Source: Coptodactyla brooksi (lineage: Eukaryota > Arthropoda > Insecta > Coleoptera > Scarabaeidae). From it: DNA of 28,316 nucleotides. Within the stretch, counting starts at the first letter, position 1. Each line of letters starts with the position of its first letter. Below, in pieces: positions 8,789 to 19,556 of the stretch. Under the pieces are notes generated by a model that was given only the letters and a program-made list of their open reading frames with translations, ran no database searches and was not told the DNA's origin. The position numbers and the translations under genes were made by a program. The stretch is taken from NCBI GenBank assembly GCA_033557675.1, contig JAWQRM010000149.1, positions 1-28,316 on the forward strand, in the 5' to 3' direction.

Positions 8789-10330
8789 ATGGACGGGAAT
8801 CGACAACAGGAAGATAAGAACTCTTTCTGGAAGAAAAACAGCAAAACCGTACCTGGCAGGTATTTGTTTATTGACCAGCGCTTCCGCAAATTGTTTACAA
8901 TTTTTTTAATGCAGACCCAGCCCGAAAAAGGATGTTAAAAGCGCGCAAAAAATGAAAAGCGCGGGTACCACGTCCTTCCACGACTTCCAGGCGTCTGTCA
9001 GCGACGCCTGGGACATAGACGACGATGAATTTTGTATAATCTCGGGCACGGAAAGTAAGTACATTTTACGTTTAATTTCAAGATGTTTTTTGCATGTTTA
9101 GCGTTTTCGACGTAGAATGACATTCAAATGTTTAACATAGATATGAGAATTTCCAAAAGAGTTTCCGAGGCGGCCGCATTGAACGTTTTAAACTGCCACC
9201 GAAAGTCGGAAAACAGTTCTCCGACAACGAGCGGCGCGGACTTTCCGATCGAGTTCCCCGATACCGATCATGTCAAGCATAGATTCCCGGGACGTCCGCA
9301 GCCATTGAAAGGGACTAGCGTAAACGCGCACGAGGACTGCGAATCTAAATTGGAACGTTTTGAGACACTCCTGAACGGTTCGCCGAGCTTAGGGGAGTTA
9401 TGTCAGCTGAGTTGGTCGGGAATTCCCGTGAAAGTGCGCGCGATAACGTGGAGGTTGCTCTCCGGATATTTACCGGTAAATTTGGATCGTCGTCAAGACG
9501 TCCTAGAACGTAAACGGAAAGATTATTGGAGTTTTGTTAAACAGTATTACGATACGGAACGGGACGAGTCGTATCAGGATACTTATCACCAAATTCACAT
9601 CGACGTGCCAAGAATGAACCCGACGATACCGTTATTTCAACAAGATACCGTTCAAAGGATGTTCGAGAGGATATTATTTATTTGGGCGATTCGACATCCC
9701 GCGTCCGGTTACGTACAAGGAATAAACGATTTAGTAACTCCGTTCTACGTAGTATTTTTACAGGAGATACTCCCGGACGATCAGTCGTTCGAAACGTGTA
9801 ACGTAGACAATTTAACGCAGGACGAAAGGGGAATTATCGAGGCAGATTCCTTTTGGTGTTTATCCAAGTTTTTAGATGGTATCCAAGACAATTACGTATT
9901 CGCACAGCTCGGTATACAACGTAAAGTGAATCAATTAAAAGAACTAATTCAACGCGTCGATAATACGCTGCACAAACACTTGATACAGCACAACGTTGAT
10001 TACCTGCAATTTTCTTTTAGATGGTTAAACAATCTGTTGACCAGAGAACTGCCATTGCGATGTACGATACGGCTGTGGGACACCTACTTGGCTGAGAGCG
10101 ATTCGTTTGCTTCGTTTCAATTATACGTGTGTGCGGCGTTCCTGCTACATTGGCGCGAGCAATTATTAGTCGAAAATGACTTCCAGGGTTTAATGATATT
10201 ACTGCAGAACTTGCCAACACAAGGTTGGAGTGGCTCACACATTAGCATGTTCGTAGCCGAGGCCTACCGGCTGAAAGTCATGTTCGCCGACGCTCCTAAT
10301 CACTTGATAATCCACCCGGCCAAAAGCTGA
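8789..10330 (+). CDS. TBC1D22: TBC1D22-type Rab GTPase-activating protein (complete, 3 exons)
   Basis: Exons 8789-8859, 8915-9054 and 9141-10330 splice at GT-AG sites in matching phases to give 466 residues. The N-terminus has 'FWKK...PG' and then 'SFHDFQASVSDAWDIDDDE', both matching the conserved N-terminal motifs of vertebrate TBC1D22A/B. The TBC domain (about residues 160-430) includes 'GIPVKVRAITWRLLSGYLP', the catalytic arginine finger in 'IHIDVPR' (Arg228) and the glutamine finger in 'YVQG' (Gln263), plus 'EADSFWCLSKFLDGIQDNY' and 'LPLRCTIRLWDTY'. It ends in the family C-terminus 'AEAYRLKVMFADAPNH'. Both catalytic residues are intact, so an active GAP is expected; the Rab substrate is not deducible here. 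The spliced start at 8789 is preferred over the ATG at 9128, which would lie in intron 2. Confidence 0.95.
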
Positions 10331-10441
10331 CTTCATCGATAGTTCAATTATAACCCAAACTCTCGTGACGTGCGTTCGTTCGATACAATATTTTTGTAAA
10401 TGCAAGCAATTTTTCTATTGTAAAGTTTGCAAATTGTTTAA

Positions 10442-10458
10442 AATAAATATAAAATAAA
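10442..10458 (+). promoter_or_regulatory. polyadenylation signals of TBC1D22
   Basis: Two aataaa hexamers (10442-10447 and 10453-10458) lie about 110-130 bases after the stop codon at 10328-10330. Confidence 0.6.
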
Positions 10459-10712
10459 ATCTTTTCTTTTCATATATTTATTAATTTAAATTACGTAATA
10501 GAGTTAGTATTAGTTATTATTAATTCTCTATTCGTCATGTCGTTCGTTGTTAGACCTTAGCTTTAACACCAGCTGTATATTCGGTTGTCCAAACTGGGTT
10601 TAAAGAAAGTTATTGAACATAATTTTCATTTATTACTTTTGTAATAAAAAGAAAAAATCAACTGCATTGTGTGTAATTATTTTCTTTATGCACATATTCC
10701 AAAAGACATCAT

Positions 10713-10790
10713 TAGCCTTCGAGCAGGATTCGAATGTGACCTATGTGAGGGTCTCTCCTACTTTTCAGAAATGTCATTTATTTTCATGTG
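10713..10790 (-). repeat. truncated tRNA-like SINE copy
   Basis: 'gagcaggattcgaatgtgacct' followed by 'gagggtctctcctacttttcagaaat' aligns with the repeat at 25488-25665 ('gagccaggattcaaacctgtgacctt' and 'gagggtctccccttgctcttcagaaat'), with the intervening ~35 bases missing. The 'ggattcgaa' block is the reverse complement of a degenerate pol III B box. Confidence 0.55.
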
Positions 10791-10823
10791 TAAATAAAAA
10801 ACAAAATCATTATTTTATTAATA

Positions 10824-11967
10824 CAGTGAAAGCTAGCGCTCCGCTAGCACCCAGCTCTTATAAGCGGACATCTCTCGTAACTGAACAAATTTTCTATACA
10901 CAAGTGTTTTGTAATGTTTCTAGTACAAATGACTATCCGATAAGAGGACACTGTATTTTTATACATTTCATACAAAACATCTCATAAGCGGACACAAAAC
11001 ACTTTCTAAGTAGGTAATACCCAAAAAAAAATCATAATAAATCCAGTGTTCCCCTTTTTACAAAGTCGTATGCTCAGCGTGTCACGAATTGCAATGAATT
11101 CCTTGATTCCCCTTTTTATGTAGTGTGTCACAAATCATAGTTAACGCGATGATTCCCCTTTTTACAACCTATGCTCAATGTACGTATTGTTTACTTTGCT
11201 CTTGCTGTTTTTACTCCTTTTGAAAAAATATACTTTCGTTAAACAAAAAAATTTAAATAATCAACATGTTGGAGAAAGAAAACTTGTCAGTTCGTGAACT
11301 ACCGAAAACGTAAAGTATTTTATTTAGGAAAAATAAACAATTTTTCACATTTATGAGTATTTTTACAAAGGCTCAATATCAGAAATTTAATTAGAAAATG
11401 ACATTACGGAAGTAAATGATTCAGAGGCCAAAGTCAATAACCAAGCCCCTGATTCGATAAAATCACATGATGAAGCACTAAAGCAAATTATTCGTTTGAA
11501 ATGCTTTGCAAAAGATCACTTTACAGCATTTCAACATTTGAAAAAATTAGAAAGTCACTTTGAAAATCATCAGTTGAAATGGAAGCAAGCCAAGTGTCAA
11601 CAGACAAAAATTTATACATTTTTTTCAACCCATGTAAATTTATTTTTAAACTTTTAATATACATATATGTACAATTGTACATACATATAAGTATATATGT
11701 ATGTAGTATGCATATGCATTAATACCGTTATTTATACTGTTATTTATATCTACTTATACATATGAATTTGTAATAAAAGCTATGTAATAAAATTGCTATA
11801 AAAGCTATTTATATAACTGAATTTACGGAAATACCGTTTTTTATTCATTACCTTAAAAATGCATATCAAAAAAGAAATTGTTTTCGAGCCACCCCATAAG
11901 CGGACATCTCTCATAGCCGGACGAAAACACTGGGATCATGAATGTCCGCTTATGAGAATTTTCACTG
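10824..11967 (+). mobile_element. non-autonomous Tigger/pogo element with TA target duplication
   Basis: The ends are 'TA|cagtgaaa' (TA 10822-10823) and 'ttttcactg|TA' (11968-11969), with inverted subterminal blocks 'ataagcggacatctctc'. Inside are two transposase pieces. One is a short N-terminal fragment at 11266 ('NLSVRELPKT', as in the CENP-B/pogo helix-turn-helix). The other is a C-terminal domain, 11396-11657, with 'SHDEALKQIIRLKCFAKDH' and ending '...KIYTFFS'. The DDE catalytic core between them is missing, so this is an internal-deletion derivative. An interior tract repeats 'ttccccttttta' three times (11050-11165), and an AT/TG microsatellite follows the coding piece. Confidence 0.85.
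11655..11775. repeat. AT-rich TA/CATA microsatellite tract
   Basis: Interrupted 'atacatatatgtac', 'atacatataagtatatatgtatg' and 'tgttatttat' runs inside the Tigger-derived element. Confidence 0.6.
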
Positions 11968-12164
11968 TATATCCTGAGGGCGATTCATATAAAACAATTA
12001 TTTTATGCCAAAGCATAATGTATTATTTCCAACTTAATCTACCTTTGAATAATAACAAGGTTTCATGTACACTTACTTTTTTTTTTGGAAATGCCGCACT
12101 AAACTTATAAATATTCAATAACTTTATATACTTTTCGCCACAATGGACATGGATGTATGTAAAG

Positions 12165-12277
12165 TTGAGGGTTTGGAACCTTTGGCTTTGTAACAAAGTA
12201 AAAACGAATTTACCACGACGCTCAAGCACCATTTCTTCACATTTTGGCACAGTGGTGACTTTGTATTTACTACGGAT
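12165..12277 (-). repeat. short copy of the SET-intron MITE family
   Basis: 'ggaacctttggctttgtaac' followed by 'aaagtaaaa' and, further on, 'ttcttcacattttggcacag' and 'tggtgactttgt' match the arm and flank of the element in the SET intron (22019-22375). The internal tandem repeats are missing here. It lies between the convergent 3' ends of TBC1D22 and the ABHD18-like gene. Confidence 0.6.
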
Positions 12278-12662
12278 GTATATCTTGGTTGAATGTAGAA
12301 TTACCAGAAAAATGCCTATATTTCATAATCAGTCTAAGTCCGCTTTGAGGCATGATCCTTGAAAAAAATACTAATTGATTCACGTTTCAACCAGCCTCGT
12401 TCTTGTTCGGATAAATTAACTACACTTTGTAATAACAAAATAACTATAAAGGTTATCAATTCTTCACTTGACAACTTCTGTAATTAATCATTACTGATTT
12501 CTAAGCTCTTTAGAATTTTTAATCTTTGTGACGAGATGGTCATAATTATATTAGTCCGGGGCGGCATGTAAAACACAATTTTCCTCTTTTTTTAATATAC
12601 TTTTATATTAAAATTAGTATCACAAAGTTGGCCTGTCAGGTACATGTCAGAAAGTACAATTA

Positions 12663-12668
12663 TTTATT
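12663..12668 (-). promoter_or_regulatory. likely polyadenylation signal of the ABHD18-like gene
   Basis: tttatt on the plus strand, which is aataaa on the minus strand, about 110 bases beyond the stop codon at 12777-12779. Confidence 0.45.
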
Positions 12669-12776
12669 ATAAGGCACATTTGACGTATAGAACACAATAC
12701 TGGAATTTAGTATAGTAATTCGTTTGTATCACAAATCCAAAATATTTACAGTGAGTATGAACACGTTCGGTCGTCG

Positions 12777-15700
12777 CTACTTCCTAGACGGCGGTGACGT
12801 TTTCTTCATAGCACTGTCGAAAGCTTCAATAATAGAGCGCCTACAAAAGAACACATAATTAAATAAATCATTTGCGTGAATTTGTTGGTACAGTAAAACC
12901 TGTTAATAATGGCTATCAAAGAAAGAAAAAGTATTGACCTCCATATAAAAGTGATCATTTTTTCATTATTTTATTAATTAAAGTAAATATTATATAAATA
13001 CACATATGTATATGAAAAACTAAAACTTTTAATGTATGTAATACAAAACAGACTAGATACATATAAATAATACAGATATATGTATACATATAATAGATAA
13101 TACATATTTATTCATTATTTATACATATTTGTTCATTATTTATACATATTATTATAACATATTCATATTCTTTCAATCTTTTTTACTTGTTTCAATAAAT
13201 ATCTTTCAAAAGAATCTTTCGAAAACGGAGAGCATTTTAAACTAACCGCAAGTGACTGAAAGACCACATTATATGTACATATGTAAACTTGTAGGAATGA
13301 AAGGGCCGACACATATTATGCCAGCGATTTGCTGTTGAGGCGTTTTTGGGACTGAATCATCGCACAAATACGAAATAATATTGGGTATTTCCATCAATAA
13401 AGATACATCATAAATAGTCCGGCCTGTAAATTTCTATAATATCGGCATGATTACATGATATCGGCATGTAAATTTCTATGAAGATAGGCCGTAAAAATTT
13501 GGGTTTATTTGACCATGGTCGTTTTATAAGGGTGGCCATAAATAAGGGGTTTTTGTATATGGGAAATTCTTTATAGTCGATTTGAGGAACTTTGAAACTG
13601 TCCATTACCTCAGGTGGCCACTTTAGGCAGATAAACTTAAGTAATTAATTACTTTTTATTAAACAAGAAAATCTATACTGAGCTATCATTAAGGTATGAA
13701 TAATACGTTTATACTCCAGTACACGCACTGGACGAAAAAACAAGAGGATGATTTTTTGAAGAGTGAGTGGACCACTACATAACTCAGCCATAAGTGTTAG
13801 GCATGAAACCGGAGGTCGCAGGTTCGAATCTTGCTCAGAGATCAACTATTTTCTTGTTTAATAAAAGGTAGATAATTACTTAAGCAGATTATCATTTACA
13901 CCTAGTCTAACTTCAATGAAATAAAACGAATCGCGCGTTTTACCGAAACAGATCCAAATGGTGTACGTATGCGCCGACATGTCCGCAGTCGAGATAACGA
14001 ACGGTGCAGCCGGGCCAAATTTCCTCCAGCGTAGTTACCCCTTTTTTCGGAACGTACGCGTCTTGTCGTGCGGTGATCGCGATGATCAACGACGTGTCGA
14101 CGGGCATGTCGAAATTCTTGAGGTGCGTACACTCGTCCATCAGGCCGCGCATGAACCAAATCGCTTCCTTATCTCTGACTTTGATTGCCTCCAGGTTATT
14201 TGAAATGATGGTAACCAGATGTTTCAGGCTTATGTTTACCGCTCGGACGATCGTGTCGATCGGGACGAACAAGCTTTGCTGGGACTTGCTTTGATGCGAC
14301 GTGTAACCCAAGTTCCTGGTCTGCGTAACCAGTTCGTAAGGGGTTATGTAGCAGAGTTCGGCTTTCCGTTGTTGGCGAGATATCATTTTCATCAAGAAAT
14401 TAAATTCTGAAAATATTTGAAACAAAGAAAGTTAAATGCAGTAACATGTTGGAAAACAATGTTTTCTTAGTTATTAAAGATTATGTTACCGGGGATTTGA
14501 GTGAGGCCACATGAGCATGGATCGTCAACTATTTTACAGAGCCTAGCAAGTACGTCAAAATACTTGCTGTCAGAAAAATATTGTTTCTGTAGGTGATCCC
14601 AATTAATAGCATGACTCATTACACCCTAAAAAATGTGATTAAATAAAAGAAACGATGAATAAAAAGAGATGGTTTTTGTACCTCCGTAAAAACGGATGAC
14701 GCAGTCGACCATGATAGGCAAGGAACGAGTACTAAAGGTTTTGGCCAGCTCGTAGCCGCTAAAGAAGCCATCTACAATGCAAAATAAAATGGTCCAAACA
14801 TGCTAATTAAAAGTACGTGTTACCTTTGTATTAGAAGATCTATAGCATTGGATATGATCGAATGAACGGACAACGTAAATATTATTTAAAAAAACAGCAA
14901 ATAGTCGAGAAAACTTACGTGACCACCCATCGATAACCCCGTTACGCCGAGCGGCCCGTAGCCAAGACGCTCACACCAGTGCAACAGGGCGATACACTCC
15001 AAGATCAAGCATCCACCCATCACGAATATGTCCGACACGTTAAACAAGCACGAACGGATTTGCTCCTTCGGTTTGCGGTAGCCGTAAAACGGGTTTTCTA
15101 GTATTATTGATCCGATACCTTCTTTCAGAAGTGGTTTTGCCATTATGTGACGTCGTTTCCAAAAATACTTTTAAGGAAGAAGTTGCGTTTATGAGTACAA
15201 TTCATCATACAACGACATGCGACATTTTTTTCAACCGTCAGTTAAATCATACATCGAGCTTAACTTAACCATCCAACAATGACTTTAAATAATTAATTAT
15301 TTTTTATTAAACAAGAAAATAATTGATCTCTGAACAGGATTCAAACCTGACATCTCTGATTTCATGCCAGATATGTCGTTGAGCTATGCAGTGGTCCACT
15401 AACTCCTCTGTGTTATTTGAAACCCGAACAATTACACCCCACTGTGAGTACTCGCCAAACAAGTACACTGCGTAATAATAATTAAATAATTAATTGCTTA
15501 AATACACTGTTGGAGGACATATATATCTGTTTGTTTAAGTGTGTTTGAACTACGGAAAGGTTTGAACTTACCTTCATGTTTTGATGGTAATACATATTTA
15601 ACCCTGCTGTGCTCCTCAGGTCAATATGACCCAAAACAGATTTCAGGTTCTATAATTTTGTCATTTTTCATTCTTTGTTTCCAAGATTTTGTGGCTTTGT

Positions 15701-18700
15701 TTGCTGGTGCGTAAAGTATAATATTGCCAAGTAGTTTTTACACGAAATTATTATTAAATTTTTTAAACTAGATTGTTACGTATATAACCTTCGGATCATT
15801 ATGACCCAAACCTATTTAGATTTCTTTGACTTTATGTAACTATATTTTTAACCTTATGTATATGAATACTATAAGTGTATTATAACTATATAGCAACCAA
15901 CAAGATTATCCATTCATACTGGTTGAATATGCAAGTCTGTGGATGTTTGGGCATGTCACATGTTGGGACGCAGACAGTGCACTTAAAAAAATAGCAGAGA
16001 TAGATGCAAATGCATCTGACGATGAAGATACTTCTGAGGTTGAAAATCATACCAGCGATTATATCGCCTATGAGAAATCCGAAGCAGACTATGATTCTTC
16101 AGATAATGACATAGTGCAAACAAATGCTGTGTTCCTTTGCAGTTAGTACAGTCAAAAGACAAAGTTATATTTTGGATGTTAGAACCTTTCCCCCAAAGTG
16201 GACGAGCATCTAGTCAAAATATAATAAAAATTACTCCCGGTCGAACTAGGTATGCCATATCCAGGGCGAAGGACATTCTATCTGCCTTTCAAGTTATCGT
16301 GAACCCGTGAACACTTGAAAACATTGTGTTGAAAATGAGCAATATTGAAGGTTGGAGAGTATACGGATGCAATTGGGAAGATCTGGATAATATTACAATA
16401 CAAGCATATACCGTGTGGGAAAATAGATCTTGTCCCATAGGGGTATTACATTATCGTCCCATTGGTTGACGAGTCGGATGATCCCGGAGATCGCACGACA
16501 GTTAGCGAGTCACGCACTTGCCCTGAAAGCCTTGCCGAATGCACAACTCAACCGTTTTTACAACCGATCCGCGGTGCGGATTATCCGCGACGCGAAATTT
16601 TTTGTCTCTTTGTCAGTGCTTAAGTTTGATGTTTCGTTGATACATAATGACCAAAAACCGAAAGAAGGTTGTGTTAACGATTACACAAAAACTTGAAATA
16701 GTTTCTAAAATAAAAAATGGCGCCTCAAGGAAGCAGACGTGTTTGGATTATGGGATCGAGGAAACAACCGTGCGAGACGTGTTAAAGTAAAAAGACAAAC
16801 TGTTGACCTTTGCATCAGTGTCGGAAAGTGCCTCCGCTTTAAAAAGACGCAAAACAATGAAGAAATGCACCTATAATCAACTTGACTCGACATTAGCGGA
16901 GTGGTTACCTCAGCTGCGAAGTGAAGGCACCCCGTGTCTGGTCCTGCATTGCAGTTAAAGCAAAAGTCTTTTTTGATTTGTTAGGCCTGGAAGGAAATTT
17001 TGATGCATCGTTTGGTTGGTTACATCGTTTCCGCTTTTCCGCTTTTTTTGGAAGTGTCTTCCTACTCGTACTTTAGCATTTGAAAGTGAACATCTCGCAT
17101 CAGGTCACAAAAGTAGCAAAGAAAGAATTACAATCTTGCCATGCAACAACGCTGCGGGTAGGCACAAACTTAGGCTTCTTGTAATTGGTAAATCTAAAAA
17201 AGTTCTTTTCAAAAGAAACTCAACGCTGAAAACTGTGTCTGAATAGGCCCAGGTTTCGCCGAGTTATAACAATGTGTGTGTCTGTAGTTCGGTTTTCTGC
17301 ATAAATCGGAGAATTACCTTGATCTCATACATTGCGACGCCCGTTTCCGGAATTGTGGACGAGCAATCACTGTCAAACTTTGCCAGTATACTGGTGACAA
17401 TCAGGCGTTTCCAAAATAGTAACTATGGTTTCCGGAAAAAAAACAATTATCGATCGGTGAGCTGCTGAAAAACCTACTTCTCCAGAGCGGTTTTCCGAAC
17501 GCCCTTCATTCCGAATCGAGTTTTTGCCGTTTTCTCGCCACAGTTCTTGAAGCCCATCGATTTCACGTTATTTGACATACGATACACCTCTCTACCTGCT
17601 CTTATCGTAGATATCATACTAAAGCTTCAAACGCTGATTGCTTCGAGATGCCTGCAGGTACGAATTTGAAAGTTGCAGGAATTTTGTAGCCCTGAACTAC
17701 GAAGAAGATCGTCTATACCAGACCTGCGGAAAAAATTTCTTCGGCCTGTGACGACATGGAGTTAAAGGAACAAAAAAGTAACCTTTGTTCCAGGGGCCGT
17801 AGTTCTGTGCGGTGACGCTGGATCGATTCGGAAACTATCTCAGGTTGAAGAGCATAAAATTTGGTCAGAAAAATTCTACATTCAACTATCCAGAACGACC
17901 GCTAAGGGTTGAACTGGATTTCGGTAAAAGTGTCCAGACACTTTTAGACGGTACTGTATATTACAGTAAATTACGCATTTACTTTAAATTTTTTGAACTA
18001 TTTTGAACCTCCAGTTTAACCGGAAGTAATGCCGATTTTTAAATTTATAATGAAACACCCTATATATTATTTTAGTTTTGAAAGGAGCATTTTATTACGA
18101 GTACAAAGATATGAGGTTCGATATTTTTATTTCAATTCCTTGGAATCGACGATGTCACTGCCGAGATCAAACGTTTTGCCCAGAAGCATGAGAAGAAGAT
18201 TGAAGAGAAACAAACCCTCCGATCTAGTTTAGTGCTGTGTTAGAAAACAGAAACAGTGAAGTGAAGTGAAGTGGCTATAGCCAACAAGAGCAACTAAAGG
18301 AGTTTAGGAATTTAGAGTTTATGAACCCTAGTTGTAAGCATCATTAGATTAAATATGATGGTTGGTCATAATTGACCAGTTTCAATATTCGTAAAGTGTT
18401 GGTAACGTTTTAAATAAAAAAAAGTGCGGCCTACATAAAGTGCAGCCCTGAATTGGGGCTGCAAAAGGTTGTTTATGAGGGGGTTGCTATAACCAGTAAC
18501 TGAAGTCATAAAACCCATCACAAACTGGGGGGACTGCATGCATCGAGTCACTATGATCTGAAGGACCACAAATGCGTAGTAAAACTAAGGAGAACAGCAG
18601 GGTTAAGTATTCTTATGTTCCCCTGGTGGGAAAACATTTGATTAGTTTTGAGGGTATTGTACTCCGTGAAGGAATGCACTTACCTGGACGTTTTGATGAC

Positions 18701-19556
18701 ATCTCAGCCATCCATGTCAAAATGTCTTTGGTTTGCACTGCAGTTTCGTTGTTATTCCTAGATCTGTGAGCTCGTTATCATCAGCAAGCCTGTGCGGGTT
18801 CAGTCTAGTACGGCTGGGAATTTATGTGCTTTCTTTCGAAGTTCAAGCAAGTCTCGATATGTTTGCTGGTGATAACGAGCTCACAGTTGTATAGACAACG
18901 AAACTAAAATCCAAAATTTGTCAGACTCCAACTGCAGTTGCAGGAGCAGCAACATAGTGATGGCTAAGATGTCATAGAAATCTCAAACATCAAATCAAAT
19001 GAAATCGAATCGAATCAAACATTTTCCAATTGCAAGACATTCAAATAACTATATATACACATAAGTTTTAATAATGCCATATTTAAAATCACGTACGTGA
19101 TCTCCCGTTCCAGCTAAATGTATACACATAGGTCGGTACGGTTCGCGGATCCACTTTTTCGGTACGATCATTTGAAAATAGGCGTCTTTCACCTCTTCAT
19201 GAACGATATCGGGTAATTGTTGCGCGAACGGAGACTTGAACTTGCCATTCGTAACGTAGCAATCATTCCACGTTTCTTGCTAAAGCGTTGGCGTGAAATA
19301 AAGTTTTAAAAGCACGGTGTGGTTACTTACGCTCAGCACGTCTATTTGGTGGTCACGGTCTACCAGACCGAAGCAGCTCTCACGGTTCGAAATAACCTTG
19401 CGGAATTGCAATAATCTACAAGCGAGAGGTTATGGTTCTAACCTCAAATTTTAGGATTATTTACCTTATTATACGATCGGGATCGCCCCAACCTTTCGTA
19501 AAGAATTTTGATAGCAGCATTTTTCTGTAGTAGACATCTAAGCGACTAATTGGCAT
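12777..19556 (-). CDS. ABHD18: ABHD18-like alpha/beta hydrolase (complete, 8 exons)
   Basis: Exons on the minus strand: 19465-19556, 19331-19415, 19097-19279, 14919-15167, 14682-14771, 14490-14625, 13944-14406 and 12777-12840. All are bounded by GT-AG in compatible phases and give 453 residues. Landmarks of the ABHD18 (C4orf29) family are the N-terminal 'SRLDVYYRKMLLSKFFTKGW', 'HLAGTGDH', 'ENPFYGYRKPKEQIRS', the nucleophile elbow 'GLSMGGH' (Ser199), 'DECTHLKNF', 'DAYVPKKG' (probable catalytic Asp394), 'EEIWPGCTVRYLDCGH' (probable catalytic His421), and the end 'LFRRSIIEAF'. The triad is intact. It is probably a lipase/esterase-type enzyme; the substrate is not deducible. Introns are short except intron 3 (15168-19096) and intron 7 (12841-13943), both of which hold transposons. 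Antisense open frames across exon 7 are shadows. Confidence 0.95.
12891..13555. mobile_element. probable pogo/Tc1-like MITE with TA ends (ABHD18 intron 7)
   Basis: The left end 'TA|cagtaaaacctgttaataatggc' and the right end '...ggccataaataaggggttttt g|TA' are roughly inverted (cAgtAAAaCC / cAaaAAcCC, then a shared 'taat...tggc'). This is the style of Tigger/pogo terminal repeats. There is no transposase. The interior holds an AT-rich tract with two copies of 'ttcattatttatacatatt' (about 13111-13150) and direct repeats of 'atcggcatg.a' near 13442-13470. Confidence 0.5.
13636..13884 (+). repeat. tRNA-like SINE flanked by inverted repeats (copy 1)
   Basis: The core 'gtggaccactacataactcag' leads into 'ggcatgaaaccggaggtcgc' and a pol III B box-like 'aggttcgaatc'. 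Compared with copy 2 (15284-15503) it shows a tRNA-like A and B box layout. It is bracketed by near-perfect inverted repeats: 13636-13672 ('cttaagtaattaatta' ... 'aaacaagaaaat') and its reverse complement ending at 13884. It is not a functional tRNA gene, because no cloverleaf closes cleanly. It lies in intron 7 of the ABHD18-like gene. Confidence 0.7.
15284..15503 (-). repeat. tRNA-like SINE flanked by inverted repeats (copy 2)
   Basis: The reverse complement aligns with copy 1 across the tRNA-like core ('gtggaccactgcatagctca', 'ggtttgaatcc', 'ttcagagatcaa') and the flanking 'attaattattttttattaaa' arm. The far arm has kept only the 'taaataattaattgcttaa' portion. It lies at the downstream end of ABHD18 intron 3, just outside the piggyBac insertion. 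Confidence 0.7.
16450..17250 (+). pseudogene. Tigger/pogo transposase pseudogene nested in the piggyBac element
   Basis: A frame beginning at ATG 16647 reads as a CENP-B/psq-type helix-turn-helix ('LTITQKLEIVSKIKNG' and 'YGIEETTVRDVLK'). It is interrupted by an in-frame taa and continues with 'LDSTLAEWLPQLRSEGTPC'. A second frame supplies 'LGLEGNFDASFGWLHRFRF', and a third supplies the start of the DDE domain ('ERITILPCNNAAGRHKLRL', 'VIGKSK'). The order of blocks is correct for Tigger-type transposase, but there are at least three disruptions and the rest of the DDE domain is lost. Sequence 16450-16520 ('gacgagtcggatgatcccgg') looks like its left terminal region. The right end was not located. 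Confidence 0.8.
17251..18120. other. unassigned nested repeat DNA in ABHD18 intron 3
   Basis: No intact coding region is recognised. It follows the Tigger pseudogene and may contain the degraded remainder of that element. 'caccctatatatta' near 18057 resembles the end of an unidentified insect repeat. Confidence 0.35.
18121..18360 (+). mobile_element. possible jockey-like non-LTR retrotransposon 3' end
   Basis: A frame near 18140-18235 reads 'DDVTAEIKRFAQKHEKKIEE', resembling the C-terminal tail that follows the reverse transcriptase in jockey-clade elements. A short tandem 'gtgaa' run (18256-18276) and noncoding 3' DNA follow. The match is short and no reverse transcriptase core is present. 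Confidence 0.3.
18694..18980. repeat. small foldback element, ~95-115-bp arms
   Basis: Left arm 18694-18787 and right arm 18863-18980 are inverted. The inner 23 bases (18765-18787 'tgtgagctcgttatcatcag...' and 18863-18885) match at 22 positions. Outer blocks 'agtttcgttgt' and 'gacatctyagccatc' match with gaps. The loop is 75 bases. The inner arm motif also occurs in diverged form near 2246-2269. It lies in ABHD18 intron 3. Confidence 0.65.

Larger units (their letters stand above)
15598..18606 (+). mobile_element. piggyBac-like element, both TTAA ends present, interior replaced by nested insertions
   Basis: The left end is TTAA|ccctgctgtgctcctcag (TTAA 15598-15601). The right end is ctaaggagaacagcaggg|TTAA (TTAA 18603-18606), an inverted copy of about 18 bases with two or three mismatches. 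Subterminal 'ggtcaatatgaccc' (15619) and 'ggatcattatgaccc' (15795) on the left and 'ggtcataattgacc' (18364) on the right are typical of the superfamily. An acidic transposase N-terminus is recognisable at 15943-16146 ('ASDDEDTSEVEN'), followed by 'NIEGWRVYGCNWEDLDNITI' before 16420. The catalytic and Cys-rich parts are missing. Tigger and probable jockey remnants occupy the interior. It is dead as an autonomous element and sits in intron 3 of the ABHD18-like gene. Confidence 0.85.

Noticed and set aside
9128..9140. ATG at 9128 as the start of the TBC protein
   Set aside because: These bases are the end of intron 2 (acceptor at 9139-9140); the upstream exons encode the family's conserved N-terminus in phase.
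10613..10987. 124-codon plus-strand frame
   Set aside because: It runs across a SINE fragment into the Tigger element's end, and the 'KRTSLV' stretch is just the translated terminal repeat.
13780..13845. A functional tRNA gene
   Set aside because: B box-like sequence is present, but acceptor and anticodon stems do not close, and other copies show it is a dispersed SINE.
13902..14425. Several overlapping open frames on both strands (for example plus 13958-14203, 14004-14294 and 14219-14410)
   Set aside because: They lie antisense to, or out of frame with, ABHD18 exon 7, whose minus-strand reading is strongly family-like.
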